Shown here: positions 20,280 through 31,433 of the stretch, in pieces
Layout of the letters: each line of letters starts with the position of its first letter
Numbering within the stretch: position 1 is the stretch's first letter
Source: Russula earlei
Lineage: Eukaryota; Basidiomycota; Agaricomycetes; Russulales; Russulaceae
DNA length: 64,000 nucleotides
Assembly: GCA_025769875.1 (NCBI GenBank)
Contig: JAGFNK010000037.1
Span: forward strand, 1 to 64,000
Reading direction: 5' to 3'
Notes under the pieces: model-generated
The model's input: only the letters and a program-made list of their open reading frames with translations
Database searches by the model: none
What the model was told of the DNA's origin: nothing
Program-made: the position numbers and the translations under genes

Positions 20280-21353
20280 ATGTCGGCCCTGCAAAGAGCT
20301 GTGCCGCTCGTGGCGCCCGGTCACACGTGCCCAGTCATCCACCTCTCTTTTTCTCCTCTTCTGGATGATGGCACGTACCTGCTTATATCTAGCTGCAAGG
20401 ATGGAAACCCCATGTTACGCGAATGGACCGGGGTTTGGATCGGCGCCTTCGCCGGACATAAAGTCGCCGTTTGGAGCACCAAGCTCAGTCGTGATGGCTC
20501 TCGCGCGGCCTCTGGCAGCGCAGACTTTACGGCGTACATCTCTCCATTGTATTTATGTACAAACTGAAGGTGTGCGGTCAGACTCACGCCCCAGCTTTGC
20601 CCTTTTCTTTTGCAGTAAAATCTGGGATATGTACAGCGGGCAGATGCTTCACTCATTCCCGCACAATCACATCGTTCGCAGCGTCGCGATCTCCCCTGAT
20701 CCGTCGGCCGGGCGCCTGCTGACTGGCGGACAAGAGAAGAAGGTCCGAATCTTTGATATTGGGAAAACGGATGCGGAGCCCGATGTTTTATCCGAGGGCA
20801 GTGGACAATCGCATGACGGCGCAGTTAAGAGCGTCGTGTGGCTTGATGAGAATTTCGGCGTGAGTATGGGAGTGGGAGACGACGTGTTTGTCAAGTGAGT
20901 GTTCCTCCCTCCTGTTGTGATATGTTGATCCGCGTGATGAGGTGGTGGGATGCACGCGCGCGCCAAGTCACTAAAAAGATATATTTCGACAACCCGATCA
21001 CCTTGATGAAACTCTCCTCACAAACACAGCAACTCGTCGTGACGACCTCATTCCCGCACAACCCGCCGAGACGCGCACGCCGACTCACAGCGTCAAGATG
21101 CCATACACCCCATCGTCCGCGTCAGTCCATCCAATTCTCCAAGATCGCTTCGTCATTGGGAGCACCAATGATGTATGGGTGGCGAGGAATTGGAGGTTCT
21201 CAAGGGTCATCATGGACCTGTTCACTGCGTCGAGTACAGCCCGGACGGAGAGGTATATGCCAGTGGAAGCGGTGAGAGCAATGATGCCCATGTCGTTCGC
21301 TTTCAACTGAGGAAAATTTCCCACCTCATTCTCTGATTCATTAGAGGATGGTA
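20280..21353 (+). pseudogene. STRAP-like WD40 gene, decayed
   Basis: Clear homologue of STRAP (serine-threonine kinase receptor-associated protein / unr-interacting protein), a WD40 propeller of the SMN-type RNP assembly machinery. Exons: 20280-20533 (MSALQRAVPLVAPGHTCPVI; LISSCKDGNPMLREW; SRAASGSADFTA), 20616-20894 (KIWDMYSGQMLHSFPHNHIV; LLTGGQEKKVRIFD), 20942 onward (WWDARARQVTKKIYFDNPIT). Then two short deletions break the frame: one after LVVTT (near 21043), one after DVWV (near 21180). Between and after them, MPYTPSSASVHPILQDRF and LEVLKGHHGPVHCVEYSPDGEVYASGS are still readable in other frames. After an intron, the last piece EDG (21345 onward) runs into C-rich element sequence, so the end of the last blade is absent. 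Confidence 0.88.
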
Positions 21354-22000
21354 TGTTGGTCCTCCACTTTGATTCGATCAACTTGTGCTCACTGATGCCG
21401 CCGCCTTGGAGAAGCAAGCTCAGTCGCCGCTGCCAGGGGTTCGCCAGCATGCCAGGACGCACTTCCATCTCAGGAGACACACCCCACGCTGCCTTCAAAC
21501 TTGCCTCCCCACCCACTTACGCGCTGTCGCCCATGCGTGCCATCGCCACCTCATTTGGAGACGACCGCGACACCGTGGCCGAAACACAACGGCAAGAGCA
21601 ACGTGCAAGTCGGGCTCGCAGCCCACCACCCTTTCCTCCACTGCCGCCGATGCATTGCCCTCTCCCACCGCAGAAGGAACTGCAGCAGCTGCCTCACCAC
21701 CTCCCTCGAACCACTCCACCACAGCTGCAGCACCAGCAGCAATGTCTGGCCACACGGCACAGTGCGACGACCCGGCCGCATGCACCTTCATGCGCGCACC
21801 ATCCACTGACCCCGTCGACACCCATGCTGCCCACGCCTCCCGAGCCACGACGAGCCGCAGCGTGCAACGACATCGACCGCCACTATCTGTTCTTCTTGCG
21901 CAACGGAGGACCACCTCGCGCCACTGTGACACACAACACCATGTTAGAATGCATCTGCACGCACGCCGCATTCCGCGGGTAACGACACTACTTGTCTCTT
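21354..22000 (+). mobile_element. C-rich element fragment, downstream of STRAP
   Basis: The segment around 21520-21570 matches 15290-15350 (gcgct.tcgcccatg, then ggagacgaccgcgac versus ggagacgaccccgcc), and the order of landmarks continues to about 21800. The STRAP pseudogene therefore lies between two pieces of the same repeat family. Confidence 0.6.
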
Positions 22001-22485
22001 CTTCTGTATTCATATCATATTGTTGACTCCATCTCAACCCCTGCGCGCCCCCACTTGAGCTCTCATATAATGGCCTCCCAATTTTCCGATGTAGGTTCTC
22101 CCTGCTTGTATTGTGCAGAGCCATATGGTCGAAAGATCGTCGTTTTGGGTTGGGTTAATTAATGGAATGCCTTGCCTTGTGGTGTGGGTACACGTCTCCG
22201 CCCGCTTCAAGTTGTCCAACTCGAAGTTGCATACACCGTGACGTGCTTTCCCACACCAGGGCCGCCATGCGAAACATGTGTGAGGTATATAAGGATACAG
22301 CATTAGACGATGTCATCGTACATGTACACCGTGGGTAATGTAGGAGGGAGTATATACACATATAAACCAAGGGAGGACGCGGTAAAGAATGAGGGCATCG
22401 GAGGCGGTTACACACTCTCGAAAGTATTGAACCCGTGTCAGGGAATAAGTACGGTTGATCGTCCGGTCGCATCCAGGCGAATCCT
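22001..22485. other. Spacer 3' of the G-domain gene
   Basis: No gene recognised. AT-richer than its left neighbour, as expected of host 3' flank. Confidence 0.4.
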
Positions 22486-24731
22486 TTACAAATAGCCAAT
22501 GCTAGGTTCGGGAACGCAGAATTGCGCGATCAGATCAATAATCTTTTCCATAACCAAATCCTTGTCGAGATACTTGAACGGCGACGCCACTCCGACGAAG
22601 CTGGAGATCTCGGTGTGGATGAACGTCCTGCGACCCGAATCGACAAAGTCGTTTATCATGGACTGAACCCCACCAGTCGACACGTCGCCAGTAGACCTAA
22701 AAAGGCTACTGAGGATGACGGTGAGGTCTACGATATAACCCATCACGCAGCAAATTTGCTCATTGCTGAAGAAAGGGATGAAGCCAAATAATAAACGCAA
22801 GGGGAGCGAACCCACCTGTTCTGGGATGGATCATTCAGCCACGGTGCAGCGACTACGACGACTCTCGGCTCTTAGTGTACCACTTTGTTTGGGTCTGTTA
22901 GAGGTTGGACTCGTGGCGTTTGGTTCTTAGCTATGAAGCAGGAGCGTACCCACCTTGCCAAGGGGCTGGTGCAAAGGCCCACTCCCACTCCCACTCCCAC
23001 TCCAATCTTTGACAAGGCGAAAGATATCAGCTTTGAATACTTCACACCACAAGTACTGATCTCCTTAAGCAAACAAGACAATTGGGACAAAAAGCAAGGC
23101 AAACCTTGTCCTTATCGGGAAAGTTCCAGACGTCCACAATATCAGTATGGATTACATCTAGAAAGCTTTCCAAGGTGTGCCCAGCGAAGTCGTCACTAGA
23201 TGAGAGGCCACGCCAACATTCTATACGGGGGACGGACTTCGTTAGATGAAGAGAGAAGTCAGATTTTGCTTACTGCTTCGTCCAACTCTGTGGCATCAGT
23301 GTGAGAAACGGTGTTCAAGAATAGGAAGGAGATTACGTGCTCGATTGCAGCTCGAATGATGAGGTCATGGCTTGCTCTCTGTGATATCGACCATGCTAGA
23401 AGCACAGGCGACATTCGCGGCTGTGCCCTTTGTGTCCTGGACAACTTGCGTGATTGTGCGATTATGACATCGTCAGTCGTCGTGACTAGTTTGCTGATGA
23501 GATCGCCAAAGCCGGGGACTGCTGAAAACAAACAAACGGAGGAGTGAGATGACAGATGCCGCGGAAAAAATGAGAGAACTTTTTACTAGAAACAATCGCG
23601 GCCGACACAACTCCGGAATTCTCATGAAAAAGGGAGCGAAAGGACCGCTCGCACATCGTGTGGGCGGTAGACCTCGCCGTTTCGAGGTCCTCAGAGTCAC
23701 CGAATGCGACACGGGATAGAGCCAATTCGTCAAGCTTGGTGAAGACAAGGACAACAGGTACTAATGGCCATCGGTCCAGTTCAGTAGTAGAAGGGAATTC
23801 TTTGATGCGCCCACCTCCGAGACACAGAATGTCCTTCACACCCTCATCGAGCTTTCCATGGACAAGCTCCAACACCGAGATACAAATCCTAAGCTCGCAC
23901 TCATCAGTTGCACCGTTTCACGGCCACTTGTGACAATCTGCCTCTACCAAATGGCATGCAAACTTTCCGGCATTGAGTAGTTCGGGTCGCTCCTGGTCCT
24001 GACAAAATCTTGGATGGTTTCCAAGTCTCTGGACTCAAGTCCGGAATACTCGTGAACCACAAGATAGCGATTGCCGCGTGTACAAAACCGGGCATCGATG
24101 TCCCCGGACACATTCGCCGATGCTGCCTTGTGGGTTACGAGGCTGAGTCAAGGTGGCGAACGCAGGGATGCGAAGAAGATGGGTTACCCACCGACGTAGG
24201 CACTTTAAAGATAGAGTTGATGAGGGAGGACTTGCCGGAGCCCGGCTGCGATGAAACGCGCGTCAATCTCGCCAGGGATTTGCCTACTACCGAGGACGCA
24301 CCTTCCCGGCAACGAGAATTCTGAATCTGTAGAGGACGGCAGGAGTCATGCAGCATGGCCGACGGGACGGCGCCAGGCCGCACACACCTGAAGTCGTCAG
24401 AAAGCACGCTCTGCACGGCGGACGTGAAGGGCCGTGATCGGTCTTCGTCGTTCTTGGCCGGCGCCTGATCTGCCCAGGGGGCGAGCGGGGAGGGCTCCTC
24501 TCGACGCGGTCCGAATCCGGCCTTGGATTTGAGCGGATGGCCGCCGTCGAGCGAAGGTGCGGACGACAGCAGCGTGGTTTGGGACGAGGGAGCAGGTAGC
24601 GCGATCATGCGCCGCGATGATGGAGGCGTGGCCGGCCGCTGCCTCGCTCTCGCGGGTTTCGGGCGCGTTGGGGTCGTCGAATCGGGGTCGGTGGTGCCAC
24701 CGCGAGCGGCGATACAGCAGTAATTGCCCAT
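22486..24731 (-). CDS. P-loop G-domain protein (GTPase-like)
   Basis: Multi-exon member of the agaricomycete 'G domain-containing' family. Exon 1 (24731-24388) starts MGNYCCIAARGG, where Gly2 with Cys5/Cys6 fits myristoylation plus palmitoylation, followed by a Pro/Ser-rich linker. Exon 2 (24326-24302) gives FRILVAGK and exon 3 (24245-24192) PGSGKSSLINSIF, so GKPGSGKS is the Walker A/G1 motif. Then DIDARFCTRGNRYLVVHEYSG, ETIQDFVRTRSDPN, the G4-like VPVVLVFTKLDEL, DLISKLVTTTD, FLDVIHTDIVDVWNFPDKDK, YLWCEVFKADIFRLVKDW with a (Ser-Gly)4 run, and the conserved end ICCVMGYIVDLTVIL to the stop. All exons can be kept in frame; the exon around 22800-22870 is the least certain. Likely membrane-attached; substrate and role unknown. 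The metacaspase lies 1 kb upstream on the same strand. Confidence 0.82.
22978..23003. repeat. Hexanucleotide microsatellite in coding sequence
   Basis: About four units of cccact. Read on the minus strand as agtggg it encodes Ser-Gly repeats inside the exon ending PLHQPLGK of the G-domain gene. Being a multiple of three it lengthens without frameshift. The other family copies here lack it. Confidence 0.8.
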
Positions 24732-25750
24732 GGAGGGATGAAGGAGCGGTAGGATGGGTTGAAAGAGTGGTTTGGTTGGATGGATCGCATATCCAAACGA
24801 GAGGCAGGGACAGAATATATGGTGAGATGTATGACAGCCGGGACGCGAGGAGGCCTCCTCGCAGCAGCGTTTGATGGATGGCTCTTGAAAATTGTCAGGT
24901 ACGGTACTACCGTACGCGCCCGTTCTACTTGATTATCGCTGACACCAGCCCAAGGCTTGTCCGGGCTTGCTGGCAGCTCGGCTTGTGGCACATCACAAAA
25001 ATTTTGTGGACGCAGCGCAAGTGTGACGTGAAAGTGGCTGTGTGCGGCGAACTCTAAAGACAGGCCTTCTCCGCGTTCCCTACAACATCACACGAGTCGA
25101 CCCTGTTTTTGGCCCTGGCAGTACAGTCCCCAATCCCTCAGTCCCAGAGCTCACCGGAAAATACAGTGGGTCGGTCCCCGGTGTGCCAGGAAATACGACG
25201 GGATCATCTCAAACGGATGGTTATTATTTTTAGGAGGGGTCCGTCAGCCGACCCTGTTATCTACGCTACGCCATCGTACAATATCATTCATCAGCAGGTG
25301 TTCGCAGCGCAGCAGGTAATCTGGCCGGAACCCACTCTGACTCGGCGATGATCGATACGCCCATAACGAAATGTTGGTGCCACGATTCACTACCCTTTCT
25401 TCCTTCTCGTGGTCTAATTGAAGGGTGTCGGAATCATGGTGATCGACATATGCCGTGCCAGGGCCACAGGTTTGCAGCTGGCGTCTTGTCGCGTTCCGGG
25501 CATGCTATTTTGGGTTACATGAAACAAAACACGAGTTCCGAGCGAGGAAGGATCATTATAACTGTACGTGTGTCAGGAAATATGTTATTGGTACAACGGA
25601 AGGATCAAGAGAGAGATTGGTGAATAAGGTCCTTGTAGTAAGCCACGCTTACTAGTTCATCAGGAGGAATCGCATGGGGCAAGAAATATCATAGCTGTAG
25701 CGTGTCATCCATATTCTCAGAACAAGGCACGTCAGTTGGCGCAACGAAAG
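24732..25750. promoter_or_regulatory. Intergenic region between G-domain and metacaspase genes
   Basis: About 1 kb holding the G-domain gene promoter (minus strand, right side of that gene) and the metacaspase 3' flank. A short near-palindrome ggtacggtactaccgtac occurs at 24899-24916. No coding region recognised. Confidence 0.4.
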
Positions 25751-27576
25751 TCAACAGTGATGGAAACGCACTAATCTCACAAGACTGCTCAGCTCCGGCT
25801 CCTGGAAGTTGTCGAGCTCTCCATCAAATCCGTCTCCCTCGCCATGAGAAGCCTTCTTCCTTTGATCGCGCGTGTAATCATGCAGCGCAAGAGCGTTGTC
25901 ATGCAGCTGGAAGCTAAGACACAACAGAAGGAAAAAGGTGGCGCGCAATCAGCGCTTGAGTGAGCGACACATGTCATTCGGACATACGTACTTGATGTGA
26001 GACATCAAGGCACCGTACGATGGGTAATTGTGATCCTCTGATGGGACATGTCAGATCTTGACGCGGAACTACCCCGCAATAAAGACCGACTTAGGTAGTT
26101 GCATAAGACCGTGGTCAGTGAGCCATTGGGCCCCTCCCATGCGCGCTGCAAATCAGAACAAGCAGATAGAGAGAGCTGCCAACCGAAGATGAGCAAACGG
26201 TTGCCCTCCGGAGACGCCAGATACTCACGATGTTTGGATGCAGATCTTCACTGTGCTTGCACCAGCCATCACAAACGAATCGAGCCTCCGGTGAAGCGTA
26301 TCGAGTCTGATTCGAGAACAACATGCGCTCGCGTGGACGACGAGTCCCGCGTGATTGGCCTCCCGGAGACATTTGCGCTGCAGGCTGACTTTCGCCGGTC
26401 TGGGTATCAACTTGTAGAGGTTGGCCCGACGCCTGGTCGGCAGATCGCTGTCCTTCCAACGCGGTTTCGATCGATGTCACACGCGTCGAATTGGCGATGT
26501 CCGTCGCTTGACGACGCACTGTGAAGGATGTTAGTGTACTATAACGAAGCCGTAATTTGGGAGACGAACCGTTTATATTCCGCATAGTCATGGTCCGACG
26601 CTCGCCCTTGGACTGCCATGGTACGTAGACGCTATTGCAATGGTAGTGGGGAAGATCGAGCATGGTACCCGAGTGGCACGTGTCAAGAATAGCCTGAAGG
26701 GAAATAGCATTTGTGAACAGGAAGGCTATAGCACAATAAATAGTCACATACTAGGAGGGAACACCCAACCGGAAGGGGAAGAACAAGAATTTCTTTAAGC
26801 TCCTGAAGACTAGTCAATGGATTCGAACCGTCAAGAGGGACCGGAACGCAAGCTAACATTATCGATGATCGACAATTCGTCGCTTGTAATTATCACTATG
26901 CGATGCGCATCAGAAAGTTATTCTTCGAGAAGAGAGGACGACGCACTCTCGTCCATGTCATCTTCCTCACCCACATCACTTGTGGCGTCCTGCTGGTCGG
27001 AATGTCCGGAGTCTGCGGTTGTAAGTCAGGTGCTGGGAAGACCGGAGAGGTCGAAGACAAACAAAAGAAAGTGAACCTGTCGCCAGGTTCTGCACCGGCG
27101 ACCAGTGCCTTCAGCTCACGAAGCTGTGTGTCCATACTCAATGCGGGACGCAGAGCGGCGACGACTCGACATAACGTACCATGTTGACGCGAGTGGGCCG
27201 GGAGTGTTCGGGAAATTCCTGGAGGTCCTTGAGCACCACGATGTCTTCTGGGCGATAGCCATACACGGCTGCAAGGGTGATCAGGATGTCAAAAGGGAAA
27301 AGCGCATCGGAAAGATGGCGATGATGATTCCGCACAGAGGAGCAGTTTCTGATAGCGGTCCACATCGTCATGAGGGCCGTCCAGCTCCGACCACGTCTTG
27401 GCGTTGGAGTAGGTGATGCCGACGAGTAAAGCCCGTCGCCTCATCGCTGGACCGTCCTTCTTGTCGACCGTATCGTCTGCCAGCGGAAGATGAGCGCTTC
27501 CGTTGGGGCTGGCCCGACGGAAAGTGCCGAGCACGCGGCTCCTGCGCGGGAGAATGGCGCTGAGGCAAGTGCCCAT
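25751..27576 (-). CDS. Metacaspase (caspase-like peptidase, family C14)
   Basis: Cysteine peptidase with Arg/Lys specificity in its family, linked to fungal stress response and cell death. The start is the ATG at 27576: MGTCLSAILPRRSR, with Gly2, Cys4 and Ser6 as in dually acylated proteins. Then the p20 entry RRRALLVGITYSNAKTW, DDVDRYQKLLL, YGYRPEDIVVLKD, RPTRVNMVRELKALVAGAEPGDRFTFF, and after an intron YSGHSDQQDATSDVGEEDDMDE with the catalytic His. Further exons give MIITSDELSIIDN, ELKEILVLPLPVGCSL and AILDTCHSGTMLDLPHYHCN with the catalytic Cys. Later exons give QATDIANSTRV.., ARFVCDGWCKHSEDLHPNI, NGSLTTVLCNYL, HNYPSYGALMSHI, and end ELDNFQEPELSSLVRL. I count roughly eight or more short introns. 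No prodomain of the plant type; catalytic dyad intact, so probably functional. Confidence 0.9.
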
Positions 27577-30500
27577 GATCGAAAAAAAATGCGTTAATTC
27601 GCAGTCGACGCCGTCCAGGGCAGAGCGCGAAGGGGGGGGGAGGAGAAAGGCCGAAAAAAGTCGCCATCGACGAGGGAGGGCCGATTTATTTATAGAATCA
27701 ATGCGCATGCCCGACAGCGCGCTTGACAGTCCTGCCCCTGCCCTGCCCTGACCTGTTTAACGGGAGATCGCATTTGCATTTTACAAGCGTCGTGCGCTCT
27801 AGTGAGCGTTTCGGGGTCCCCGGACGTGTTTTCGAAGACAAGCGACGCGATCGCCTAAGCTGCCTGATGTCCCCCGAATACCGCAGAGAAGCGAATTGGC
27901 CGGCTGTGGCTGTGGTCATCGGGAGAGCCCAGCGCCGGTCGGTGAATTTTCCCTGAAAGCTCTTCTCCTCCTTCTCCGCCCCCTCACCCCCGGTCGCCCA
28001 TACACTTGTGGCAGCGTAGGCAGTACCGTTTTGTTGAGGTCCAACGGTCCCGGTCGAAAGTGCACGAATGTAGTTGGACGGAAGAGTGAGAATAAGGGAC
28101 TGTCAGATCTTGGTTTCTAAGCCCATCCCACATCGTAAAACACTACTGTCATACAGGCGCGGGCGGGACAGGAAAGATGTTCCGCAAGGGCACGTCTGAA
28201 ACTTGAAATGGGACTTACACATTCTGCGGGCAGACCGTGAGGTGGAGCGAAGGCCGAAGAAGGAAGAGCGACGGTGATGGTGATGGCGACAGTGGGCGCA
28301 ATCCAGGACGCGGTTGTCACGCCTAGGCCACTCTGGCAACTCGTTCGCTCTGCCCGAGTGTTTTTACCCACAAGGATTCGAAGAGAGTACGACCTGGCTA
28401 TAGTCTCGTTGCCTTATCCAACTACGCAACACGCTCCGAGTCGCTGACGTCTGCCGCAATCGCAAAAGAACCCTCCGTTCAAGCCACAATATTCCTCAAA
28501 GCGCTCAGAGACAATCCATTTGAAAAGTCCCATGAGCGCCAAGTAGCAGTCGGGGTGATGGTGTTGCCATCATGATCATGAAGCTACAACGCCACATCAA
28601 GTCGGCTGCCCACTTTACTTCAATATACCGAGATCGAGAGACGGAAACCAAGCGGTCAGGACAATACGGCGCTCCCAGCAACGTTCAATCACTCTTCCGA
28701 AATGAAACAAAGTCGCCGGGGATCCGCCTTTCGACAAGATTAATCATCTTCATCTCCCCCCTTAACTCCCCCGAGAGAGACGCCTGATCGGCTTACTGTA
28801 TCAAGAGGAGAGAACGGGGTAACCTTGGAAGGATGACGACAACGCCACCATCCCATGCGTGACGATTGATGGTGACAAGAGAGTTGTCACCAGAAACGAT
28901 GATTTTGGGATGGTGAAACAAGATGGCATTGAAGAACCCTTCGGTGCAGTAATGTTCCGGAGAAAATGTGGTCTCATGGACCTTTGAGGGGGGCCTCAGA
29001 TGCGCCCGCTATGACCTCGTGGTGTGATACCAACAATCCTCTGTGCTGGAGCTGAAATTCCCATCAAGTACATATCATGTAGAAGATTCCAGGTCTTGAT
29101 TCGTGAACGCTCTGGCATCGCCTTGCCCGTGGAGTGCGGATGCCGTGCATAGGCCCCTCCCTGTTCATGCTCTCAATAGCCAGCTCGAGATGGTTGATAC
29201 TCTAGAATCGATCCGAACGCACTTACCTCGGATAATCACCCTTGACTTGTGACCTCGGCCGCATCATAATCAAATGTGTTCTCCCACAAGGCACTTTCCC
29301 ACACGTATGCCTTCCATTACACCGGCACCAGCACTACCCATATGCTCGAGAGAAGAAACTGGGAACACAGTCGTCGATGTGAAGTTCAAGCGGATCTTCC
29401 AACACGACCGATGAGCACGGACTGAGCCCCAAGTTATGTCGTCTGGGAACTTGCAGGGGACTTGGGGAGGGGTTTCCTAGTTGGTACCACCGAACAGACT
29501 CGTGTCGTTCCTGGCCCACTCGCCGACTGCACACGCGTGCATCGGCACCATTCCATTGTCGTTCTGGACCAGTTGTGTAGATTGAACTCGGACAAAAAAA
29601 AATGAGAGGGGAAAAACAAAGGTGAGGCTGAGGCTCCCACCCGAATCGCCGGCTCGGCAACACCAACCAGCACAACCTTAACCTTAGAATGTCACGTGAT
29701 GTGAAAGTCGTGGGAATGAGCGAAGAACGTTCGTCGCCCGTTTAATTCCTGAAATCACGGCATCCATCTGGTTTGGTTGTTGGACGGAAACGAAAATGAT
29801 TGGTTTTCGACCCCCGTAGATACCGCGACCGTGTGTGCATCGCGCATACGAGCATAGTTCTCGCGCGGTCTTGTGGCGTCGAACAATAACAATCAACGGG
29901 AGCGTCTGGACAAGTGCGGTCGTCGTCATCCGACATTCCTTATCATTTAAACGCCGGAGCTCGGCCGCGTCTCACTTGTTGCACTGGTCGCTGCTCTAGG
30001 TCTGACGACACATGTCTGATGCGCTGCCGACAGGTTATCTTCGGTGCTTTTAACGCTGTCACAAGACGTCAGTCCTCGTGAAGGGGTGCCGCGCGCCGCA
30101 CGTCATCCCACAAACTTATCTTTTGCGAAAACGAGCTTATCGTCACCGGCCCCAGGAACGAGATGACGAAGGACGCAATCACGGAATGGGCAAGTAAAGT
30201 AGCTCTTTCCTTTCCTTCGCAAGCGCGTGGCTGCACCGCACCAATGCCGACCGCATCCAAGTCCCCCTTCTGGCTCTGCACGAGGTCGACTGAATAGTGT
30301 TCCTCAGCAACCTTGCTGGAATGACGTGCCCCCCCCCCCCCTCACCACCCCCCGTGTATGCTCTCTTAACAAGCACCTCGCGCGGTTCTGGACCACCTAG
30401 AACCCCCCCTTCTGTCATCATCAGTCGAGGAGCTGCGCATGACCACTGCCGTACCCCCCCTTTTTGATAACGCCAAACCCGTCCGCGGTCCTCTTTGGAA

Positions 30501-31433
30501 GAGAACACACGGCCAAAGACTCTCAAGTCCCGAACGGGTAATAGGGGACGACCTTCCCCCCACCCCCCACCCCCCCCCCCTCCCAGAACCACGTTCGGGG
30601 GGAACGGGCGAACCAACAACGACATGCACGCGGGCGACCTCCCAACCTTCCCGGCGCCGGGGGCTTACGCTGAGCCGCATTTTGGGGGTGGCGCAGGGGT
30701 CAGGATTCACACATCGCTCTTCCCCCCCCCCAAAAAAAAAAAAAAGAACCGTGGAGTGTTGTCACCTGTGCGCGGAGCCTCTCGGGGCGGCCTTGCCAGA
30801 GCTCGTCTGCGAGCCTCTTTACGACTCGTGGCAAGATTTTAGAACACAACCTTTTTCTTGTGGTGCGAGCGATTACGGAACGGATGCCTCACCGCGCTCA
30901 CGATCGAGGTTGGCTGCGTCCGATAAGATCCATCGGTGTCTTATTTGACATTTGTATGATGTGTGGCGGGCAGCGTGTGGGGACCAAGGCCCAGATTTAT
31001 TTCGATCATGCGCGTATTGCGCGTAACATAAAGATCACAAATTAAAGTATACAACGAGCAGAGCCCGATGCGTGCAAAAACGTGGAAAAGAAATTGGGGG
31101 GTGGGGGGGGGGAGGAACCTGGAGAGCGAAGCGTGCGAGTTTGTGTGTCGAATAGTACAGATGAGAAGTGAGATCCGGAGAGTAGGGAGAGAGAAACAGG
31201 GCTGATCGTCCTATCGCTATCCTACGTAGTGTGAAACATGCGAGCCAGAAGTACGTGATGCCAGAGAGAGAGAGAGAGAGAGATGCGGAAAAGACCAAAA
31301 AAAACAAAAAACAAACAAACAAAAGAGAGTATGTTGGAGAGGATGCTCGGCAACCTCATTTCGAGAACGAATGTGGACGTGACGTCGTCGGGAGAGAGAA
31401 GGTCCACACCAGGTCGACGGCTCGCTCGTCCGA
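27577..31433. other. Long intergenic stretch with C- and G-homopolymer tracts
   Basis: No gene recognised in about 3.9 kb on either strand; open frames are short and have no domain-like content. Contains dense C-runs at about 30330-30355, 30556-30585 and 30723-30732 (the last followed by an A-run), a G-run at 31097-31113, an (AG)n tract at about 31264-31282 and an A/C-rich stretch at 31297-31323. The right end is the 3' flank of the DUF6699-like gene. Confidence 0.5.

Noticed and set aside
28365..28450. Possible tRNA on the minus strand (tagttggataagg ... ttcgaatcc)
   Set aside because: The T-arm lacks the G before TTCGAAT, the stem does not pair and no anticodon arm forms.
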